In this document: positions 58,485-64,000 of the stretch, in pieces | Position numbering within the stretch: the first letter of the stretch is position 1 | How the letters are laid out: the number at the start of each line of letters is the position of its first letter | NCBI RefSeq assembly: GCF_019457535.1 | Contig: NZ_CP080417.1 | Location: 310,001-374,000, forward strand | Source of the DNA: Shewanella halotolerans | Lineage (GTDB): Bacteria > Pseudomonadota > Gammaproteobacteria > Enterobacterales > Shewanellaceae | DNA length: 64,000 nt | Direction of reading: 5' to 3' | Made by a program: the position numbers and the translations under genes | Notes under the pieces: generated by a model | Told to the model about the DNA's origin: nothing | What the model saw: only the letters and a program-made list of their open reading frames with translations | Database searches by the model: none

Positions 58485-60905
58485 TTGAAAGAGCAAGAGC
58501 ATTTTATCGCAACGGCGGAGCGCTTAAACAAAGTGCGTTTAGCGCGTGCGCTTGCCATGTTGACGCCTCTGCAGCGTCATCTTATGCAATTGATCCCTGT
58601 GCTGTTTCACTATCATCGTAATGATTTCCCCGGTTACAACGGCCCCATGACGCCAAGCGGCGTATTCGAATATTTCCCCAGTGACGATGCCCTCGAGGCC
58701 TGCCGTACCTTAGGGCTCAGCGAGCCCCAGGTGATCCATCAGCAGCAGAGCGCCCTGTATGGTATCTATACCATGGGCAGTACCGCCAGTTTTGGCCAAA
58801 ACCCTAAGAGTGATATCGATGTCTGGTTGGTGTATGACCCAACCCTGGCCGACGACGAAATCGCTTCCCTGCAGGAAAAGTCGCAGCTACTGACGGCCTG
58901 GTTTGGCCAACATGATCTCGAAGTGAATATCTATCTGGTTCATCCTAAACAGTTTCTTGCCAGCAGTAGTGACGGCGTGGTTCAGACCGCCAGCCTGGGG
59001 TGCGAAAACAGCGGCAGCGTGCAGCACTGGTTGCTGCTGGAAGAGTTTTACCGCAGCCAGATCTGTCTCGGCGGTAAGCGGGTCGCCTGGTGGCCAGGAG
59101 CGGAGGCGATCGAGAGCCATCTCTTTCTGGGGGATGTGAGCAACCTGCCCGCCAGCGAGTATTTCGGCGCCTCCCTGTGGCAGCTCTACAAAGGCTTGGA
59201 CAAGCCCCATAAGGCGCTGCTTAAGGTAATGCTGCTGGAGGCCTATGCCAGCGATTATCCCAATAGCAATCTGGTGACCACTCAGGTGTGGCAACGCACC
59301 CTGGCGGGGGATTTTTCGGCCTTCAACGATGCCTATTTTCTCCTGTATCAGTCGATAGAACACTATCTGGAATACAAGAACGATAAGCGGCGCCTCGAGA
59401 TCGTACGTCGCTGTTTCTATTTGAAGTGTGGTATCAGGCTGACGGTGGCGGAGCACCCTAAAGATTGGCGTTACTATAAGTTGCAATCCTTGGTGACGCG
59501 CTGGGGGTGGTCCGATAACCTGCTGCGCACCTTAGATCAATGTGCCAGCTGGCACTGTGGTCAGTTGCAGTGGTTTAACGAACAGCTCAATGAGTTGATG
59601 CTGGGCTGCTATCAGACCCTCCTACAATTTGCCTCGGCCAACAAGCTGAGCGACAGCCTGAAGATCTCCGAGTTGGGGCTGTTGACCCGCAAGCTACACA
59701 CCTACTTTAGTGAAGATGACAAGCAGATCATCAGCCTCAACCGGCTCTGGACCCGCTCGGTCGCCGAGGCACACCTGACGGTGATCTACAGCCATAATAC
59801 CAAGGAGTATTACCTCTACCGCTGTACCCCAGAATCGAAAAACTTCATGGGTAATCGTGCGGTATTTCACTCTCATAGTAAGGCTAAGTTATTGATTTGG
59901 GCCAGCCTGAATGGCGTATCCACCGCCCAGACCCAGTGGTACGCCTATGGCGAAGGCAAAGGCCAGGATAAGGCGCTCACCAAGGCGGCCAAGCGCCTGC
60001 CCACTATCATGGCGGAGCGTCGCTGGCGGGCATCTAAGCTGGACCTGTGTCAGCCGTGGCATTTTCGCCAGCTGCTGTTCCTCATCAACTTCAATCGCGA
60101 TGAGACCCAGCTGTGGCGGGGTCAGGAGATCATCTTCGATTACATGAACGCCAATATCTTCTCCATGGGGCGTCACCACAGGAATATGATGCAGTCGCTG
60201 GATGTGATCTGCCAAAACAGCTGGGGAGAGTGGCACTGCCACCATTTCGAGGGTAACGAAGCCATCTTAGATGCCCTGGTCTATATCACCCCTGGCATGC
60301 AGCGGGCACCCCAGCAGGTGAAGGTGGATGTGGTGAGCTGCTCAAGCCGCCTCAGTACCCAGATAGAGCGCAGCATCAGCCAGCTGGTTCACCGAGCGAA
60401 TCGCATGTGTACCAAGGCAAAAACCTCGTCGACCATGGTGCACCCGCTTCAGGTAGGCGGGATAAAATATGGCCTGTTCTTCAACTCCAAGGGCATGGTG
60501 TATCAGGACTTGAGTGAGTCAACGGCCTTCTATCAACGACTCTCCAAGCAACGTATGCTCGAGCTGCCGCGGCCGGATCTCGGCAACGAGCCTTTCAGCA
60601 AGATCCCTGAGGTGATCCAGGATTTTGCCGCCATCGGCGCGATTCAATACTTCCTGCGCCCGGGCAAGGAGGGGATAGACGTGTTTGTGCTGGATGAAAA
60701 AAATGAGCTAAATCATTATGTTCAGCCGGGTAATAATCTAGAGGAGCTGGTGAGTCAGGTGAGTCATCATCATGCCTTTGCCGACTCTTACCTGGATAAT
60801 GAACGCTTTAATCTACCGCAGTTTTTCCGTTTGGTCAGAGTCGATGGCCGACTGCAGGCGCAGCCCTTTGGGGTCAACGTCGACGAGGCAGCCATCGAAT
60901 TTTAG
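58485..60905 (+). CDS. cyaA: Class I adenylate cyclase CyaA
   Basis: CyaA makes cAMP from ATP for CRP-dependent regulation. The 806-residue protein has the N-terminal catalytic domain with the nucleotidyltransferase motif GSTASFGQNPKSDIDVW (98-114; metal-binding D110 and D112), LEVNIYLVHPKQF, and the C-terminal regulatory half found in enterobacterial class I cyclases. The start is TTG, as in E. coli cyaA, where the weak codon limits synthesis. It is divergent from hemC and convergent with cyaY, the conserved gammaproteobacterial arrangement. Only seven bases separate it from the cyaY stop. Confidence 0.95.
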   Translation: MKEQEHFIATAERLNKVRLARALAMLTPLQRHLMQLIPVLFHYHRNDFPGYNGPMTPSGVFEYFPSDDALEACRTLGLSEPQVIHQQQSALYGIYTMGSTASFGQNPKSDIDVWLVYDPTLADDEIASLQEKSQLLTAWFGQHDLEVNIYLVHPKQFLASSSDGVVQTASLGCENSGSVQHWLLLEEFYRSQICLGGKRVAWWPGAEAIESHLFLGDVSNLPASEYFGASLWQLYKGLDKPHKALLKVMLLEAYASDYPNSNLVTTQVWQRTLAGDFSAFNDAYFLLYQSIEHYLEYKNDKRRLEIVRRCFYLKCGIRLTVAEHPKDWRYYKLQSLVTRWGWSDNLLRTLDQCASWHCGQLQWFNEQLNELMLGCYQTLLQFASANKLSDSLKISELGLLTRKLHTYFSEDDKQIISLNRLWTRSVAEAHLTVIYSHNTKEYYLYRCTPESKNFMGNRAVFHSHSKAKLLIWASLNGVSTAQTQWYAYGEGKGQDKALTKAAKRLPTIMAERRWRASKLDLCQPWHFRQLLFLINFNRDETQLWRGQEIIFDYMNANIFSMGRHHRNMMQSLDVICQNSWGEWHCHHFEGNEAILDALVYITPGMQRAPQQVKVDVVSCSSRLSTQIERSISQLVHRANRMCTKAKTSSTMVHPLQVGGIKYGLFFNSKGMVYQDLSESTAFYQRLSKQRMLELPRPDLGNEPFSKIPEVIQDFAAIGAIQYFLRPGKEGIDVFVLDEKNELNHYVQPGNNLEELVSQVSHHHAFADSYLDNERFNLPQFFRLVRVDGRLQAQPFGVNVDEAAIEF

Positions 60906-60912
60906 GGCCTTC

Positions 60913-61245
60913 TTACAGGCTAAGCGCTATGCCGCCTTGACGCAGGATAGAGGCGAGCACGAAGGGCATAAATTCGCCCGCATCGCTGCGCTCATCCAGC
61001 CACTTACCTTCGACGTAAGAGAAGTGGTATCCACCAAACTGTGTCGCTACCCAGATCTGATGCAGGGGCTCTTGCTTATTGATGACTATCTTGGACTTGT
61101 CCTGGAACTCAAGTTGCAAAACATTGCCTGAGGCATCGATGTCGATATCGGCATCTTGTTCATCGATTGCATTCTCTATGGCATCTTCAAGTGCGGTAAA
61201 CATTTCGTCGGCGAGTTGGTGATACTCTGAATCTGTCATTGCCAT
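60913..61245 (-). CDS. cyaY: Frataxin-like iron-sulfur assembly protein CyaY
   Basis: Bacterial frataxin, an iron-binding regulator of the Isc iron-sulfur machinery. 110 residues (E. coli 106). The acidic first helix MTDSEYHQLADEMFTALEDAIENAIDEQDADIDI, the central LQLEFQDKSKIVINKQEPLHQIWVA strand block and GGYHFSY are characteristic. Three nested starts exist (61287, 61245, 61239); the ATG at 61245 has AAGGA seven bases before it. Convergent with cyaA. Confidence 0.94.
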   Translation of the reverse strand: MAMTDSEYHQLADEMFTALEDAIENAIDEQDADIDIDASGNVLQLEFQDKSKIVINKQEPLHQIWVATQFGGYHFSYVEGKWLDERSDAGEFMPFVLASILRQGGIALSL

Positions 61246-61776
61246 CTGGGCATCCTTCAGTGGAGTGGGTTGTTGCAGAGCCCACATAGTAATACCAAAT
61301 TTACCAAATATCTAACTTTGGCCGGGCCGGTATGAGGTGAAGTTTGTCGCCAGTCGCCTGCATCTCCCTATGCTTTGCAGAAACTAAGGAGGTCGCCAGG
61401 GCTTACCAATGAATAAAAATATTCACATTCGGGTTTTTTAGTCTGGGTTAAGCTTGACGTTTTGGCCCTATCTCTGCAAACATCAGACAGACTCGATTTT
61501 GGTTGTGCGCGGGCGTGTCAGGCGAAGGACAAGGGCCCCGTTTGATGGCAATAAAGCGAGATTTTGCCTAGCAGGGAATTCGTTTGTTCGGGTGATGCCT
61601 GAGTTATGAAAAGTGGATTTTTATGGGGTTTAGCGGGGATTTATCCTGTTTGGGTTAAAAACCATCTTTTTCTCCCCCGCGAGCCGAGATAGTGCGTACA
61701 ATCATGAGAAACGTGATGAAAAAGGTACGGAGCCCTTCGGCTACCGTGTGTGATCCCCTCGAAACTGGAATGTCTG
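61246..61776. other. 530-base intergenic region between cyaY and lptM with no recognised gene
   Basis: No open frame here looks like a gene: the longest plus-strand frame reaching it is the lptM extension, and the minus-strand frame 61641-61934 is antisense to lptM. It must hold the divergent promoters of cyaY and of lptM-lysA-dapF. A TACAAT hexamer at 61697-61702 could be the -10 for lptM, but no -35 matches. Nothing else structured was found; a small RNA cannot be excluded. Confidence 0.5.
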
Positions 61777-61944
61777 ATGTTGAATAAGATGAAACCGATT
61801 TTACTTATGTTGTTGGCGAGCGCTGTGCTAAGCGGCTGCGGGCAGAAGGGGCCTCTGTATAAATCGCCAGCGCAAGAAGACAACCAGAAGCCGCAGGTGG
61901 AGCAGCCCACACCAGCAACCGAGCAGAATAACAATAAGGATTAA
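61777..61944 (+). CDS. lptM: LPS-assembly lipoprotein LptM (YifL)
   Basis: A 55-residue outer-membrane lipoprotein that in E. coli stabilises and matures the LptDE translocon. Signal peptide with lipobox LSGC (cysteine C21), immediately followed by the hallmark GQKGPLY, then a low-complexity Gln/Pro/Asn-rich tail. The open frame starts at a GTG at 61750; the ATG at 61777 with GGA seven bases upstream is preferred, and a second ATG at 61789 is also possible. Five bases before lysA, in the conserved cyaY-lptM-lysA-dapF context. Confidence 0.9.
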   Translation: MLNKMKPILLMLLASAVLSGCGQKGPLYKSPAQEDNQKPQVEQPTPATEQNNNKD

Positions 61945-61949
61945 GCCCA

Positions 61950-63194
61950 GTGGATCACTTTCTCTATCAACAAGATGAACTCTATGCCGAGCAATGTACC
62001 GTTGCCTCGCTTGCAGAAACCTATGGCACGCCGCTCTATGTTTATTCGCGCGCGACTCTAGAGCGCCACTGGCATGCCTTCGACAATGCGGTCGCCGACC
62101 ATCCCCATATGATCTGCTACGCGGTGAAGGCCAACTCTAACCTGGCGGTGTTGAATGTGTTAGCGCGTCTGGGCAGTGGCTTCGATATCGTCTCCGGCGG
62201 CGAGTTGGCAAGAGTATTAGAAGCCGGTGGTGAGGCGAGTAAGGTGGTCTTCTCTGGCGTCGGCAAGACAGTTGCTGAGATGGAGATGGCCTTGGAGGCG
62301 GGGATCTACTGCTTCAACGTTGAGTCGGCCGCCGAGCTCGAGCAGCTAAACTTGGTCGCCCTGAGGCTGGGCAAAGTCGCGCCAGTATCACTGCGGGTGA
62401 ACCCTGATGTAGATGCCGGTACACACCCTTATATCTCGACCGGCTTGAAAGAGAACAAGTTTGGTATCGCCATGGAAGAGGCCGAGGCAATCTTCCTGCG
62501 AGCAAATGAGTTGCCGGGTTTGGCGGTGAAGGGCGCCGATTGCCATATCGGTTCGCAGCTCACCGAGTTACAACCCTTCCTCGATGCCATGGATCGTATG
62601 TTAGCCCTCATCGACCGTCTTGCAGAGCAGGGCGTTAAGATCGCTCATCTGGATGTGGGCGGCGGCTTGGGCGTGACCTATGATGGCGAGCAGCCGCCTG
62701 AGCCAAGTGCCTACGCCAGTGCCCTACTTGGCAAACTCGCGGGACGCGACCTCAAGCTCATCTTCGAACCGGGCCGCGCCATCGCCGCCAATGCCGGTAT
62801 CTTCGTGACTCAGGTGCTCTACCTGAAAGAGAACGCCGAGAAGAATTTCGCCCTGGTTGATGGTGCGATGAACGATCTTATTCGTCCTTCGCTGTATAGC
62901 GCCTGGCAGAAGATCATCCCAGTGGTTCCGCGCCCAGGTGACACCCGCCAATATGACGTGGTAGGGCCTGTGTGTGAGACGGGGGACTTCTTAGGCAAAG
63001 ACAGGGCGCTCAACATTGAGGCCAAGGATCTGCTGGCGGTACGCTCGTCGGGCGCCTATGGCTTTACCATGGCATCAAATTATAACTCTCGCCCCCGCGC
63101 CGCAGAGGTGATGGTGGATGGCGATCGTCATTATTTGGTGAGAGAGCGAGAAAAAGTCGCGCAATTGTGGCAAGGTGAACAACTCCTCCCTTAA
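61950..63194 (+). CDS. lysA: Diaminopimelate decarboxylase
   Basis: LysA decarboxylates meso-diaminopimelate to lysine, the last lysine step. 414 residues, alanine racemase fold type III. PLP lysine K60 in CYAVKANSN; HIGSQ and GGGLGVTYDGE loops bind phosphate; EPGRAIAANAG and GPVCETGDFLG (substrate-binding cysteine from the partner subunit) are complete. Starts with GTG, preceded by AAGGA at 61936-61940. Lies between lptM and dapF, whose product feeds it meso-DAP. Confidence 0.96.
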   Translation: MDHFLYQQDELYAEQCTVASLAETYGTPLYVYSRATLERHWHAFDNAVADHPHMICYAVKANSNLAVLNVLARLGSGFDIVSGGELARVLEAGGEASKVVFSGVGKTVAEMEMALEAGIYCFNVESAAELEQLNLVALRLGKVAPVSLRVNPDVDAGTHPYISTGLKENKFGIAMEEAEAIFLRANELPGLAVKGADCHIGSQLTELQPFLDAMDRMLALIDRLAEQGVKIAHLDVGGGLGVTYDGEQPPEPSAYASALLGKLAGRDLKLIFEPGRAIAANAGIFVTQVLYLKENAEKNFALVDGAMNDLIRPSLYSAWQKIIPVVPRPGDTRQYDVVGPVCETGDFLGKDRALNIEAKDLLAVRSSGAYGFTMASNYNSRPRAAEVMVDGDRHYLVREREKVAQLWQGEQLLP

Positions 63195-63231
63195 GCAGGG
63201 CAGGCCGGTTACTTTTTGAAGGAAAACACAT

Positions 63232-64000
63232 TTGATCCATTTCACCAAGATGCACGGTTTAGGCAATGACTTTATGGTGGTCGATGGCGTGACGCAGAAC
63301 GTCTATTTCTCGCCCGAGCAGATAAAGCGCTTAGCGGATCGCAACTTCGGCATCGGTTTCGATCAGCTCCTGTTGGTGGAGCCGCCCTATGATCCTGAGC
63401 TGGATTTTCACTATCGCATCTTTAATGCCGATGGCAGCGAAGTCGAGCAGTGTGGCAATGGCGCCCGCTGTTTCGCGCGCTTCGTGAAGAGCAAAGGCTT
63501 AATCAATAAGCAGAAGATTAAGGTCAGTACCTCTTCTGGCAAGATGACCTTGCGTCTTGAGCGTGACGGCAGCGTCACGGTCAACATGGGGATCCCTGTG
63601 CTGGAGCCGAGCCGCATCCCCTTCAATGCTAAGAAGGCGGAGAAGACCTACCTGCTGCAGGCCGATATGCCTGAGGGCATGCAGACCTTCCTATGCGGCG
63701 CCGTGTCTATGGGGAATCCCCACTGTGTGCTCGAGGTCGATGACGTGGTCAACGCCGAGGTCGAGCAGATAGGCGCCCTGCTCACTAAGCATGAACGCTT
63801 CCCCAAGGGGGTGAATGTAGGTTTCATGCAGGTGGTCGATGCAAACCATATTAAACTTAGAGTGTATGAACGCGGCGCGGCCGAGACCTTGGCCTGTGGC
63901 AGCGGCGCCTGTGCGGCCGTGGTCGTGGGCCAACTGCAAGGCAAGCTTGCCAGACGCGTGCGGGTCGACCTTCCCGGTGGTAGCCTAACCATTAATTGGG
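63232..64000 (+). CDS. dapF: Diaminopimelate epimerase, 3'-truncated by the window end
   Basis: DapF interconverts LL- and meso-diaminopimelate. 256 codons are visible. The N terminus MIHFTKMHGLGNDFMVVDG, the first catalytic cysteine C74 in CGNGARC, MGNPHCV and the second catalytic cysteine in CGSGACAA (about residue 218) are all present, so the active site is complete; only about 20 C-terminal residues are missing (E. coli 274). The start is TTG at 63232, supported by GAAGGA at 63218-63223 and by exact alignment of the family N terminus. It follows lysA by 37 bases in the same unit. Confidence 0.95.
   Translation, partial: MIHFTKMHGLGNDFMVVDGVTQNVYFSPEQIKRLADRNFGIGFDQLLLVEPPYDPELDFHYRIFNADGSEVEQCGNGARCFARFVKSKGLINKQKIKVSTSSGKMTLRLERDGSVTVNMGIPVLEPSRIPFNAKKAEKTYLLQADMPEGMQTFLCGAVSMGNPHCVLEVDDVVNAEVEQIGALLTKHERFPKGVNVGFMQVVDANHIKLRVYERGAAETLACGSGACAAVVVGQLQGKLARRVRVDLPGGSLTINW

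Noticed and set aside
61641..61934. 97-codon minus-strand open frame opposite lptM
   Set aside because: Antisense to the well-supported lptM gene and rich in Cys/Ser/Gly without any family feature.

Overview
The window looks like a chromosomal segment of a Shewanella-type marine gammaproteobacterium. This rests on gene content and order recalled from that genus, not on a search: the end of an ilvGMEDA-type operon, a rep/ubiK neighbourhood, and a Lap/Bpf biofilm-adhesion locus placed directly beside hemCDXY, cyaA, cyaY, lptM, lysA and dapF. Base composition and coding style are even throughout. I see no integrase, transposase, phage gene or CRISPR array.

Layout. 1-3561: last codons of ilvE, then ilvD and ilvA (branched-chain amino acid synthesis), closed by a terminator and a palindromic interspersed element. 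3955-15454: mixed housekeeping and accessory genes: a class V aminotransferase, a small membrane protein, an Hsp20 chaperone with a possible RNA-thermometer leader, an ankyrin-like membrane-anchored protein, a metallo-beta-lactamase-fold hydrolase facing a TetR regulator across clear operators, an NSS transporter downstream of an Lrp-family regulator, a PAP2 phosphatase, CreD and UbiK. 15695-21126: Rep helicase, a GAF-GAF-GGDEF-EAL-like protein, and a tRNA operon Arg(CCG)-His(GTG)-Pro(TGG)-Pro(TGG).

21221-53960 is the main feature. On the minus strand, in transcription order, come two giant RTX adhesins (about 3439 and 4594 residues), then one type I secretion set (LapB-like ABC exporter, HlyD-like adaptor, TolC-like outer-membrane protein), an OmpA-like lipoprotein, the LapG-type periplasmic protease and the LapD-type c-di-GMP receptor. 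In the known Lap/Bpf systems the adhesin is held in the outer membrane by an N-terminal retention module; LapG cuts it off at a di-alanine site unless c-di-GMP-bound LapD sequesters LapG. Both giant proteins here carry a TAAG motif about 100-125 residues from the N terminus, so one LapD/LapG switch may control two different adhesins. Each adhesin has exactly 20 nearly identical tandem repeats (107 and 125 residues), and both arrays show higher-order structure that records recent recombination. Only the larger adhesin has a von Willebrand A domain.

54251-64000: hemC-hemD-hemX-hemY (minus strand) divergent from cyaA (class I adenylate cyclase, TTG start) with a CRP-like site between them, then cyaY, and the lptM-lysA-dapF cluster, with dapF running off the window end.

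Start codons were moved inward from the longest open frame wherever a ribosome binding site or family length supported it; each case is noted. Family assignments are from recognisable motifs and memory of the families; no database search was run.
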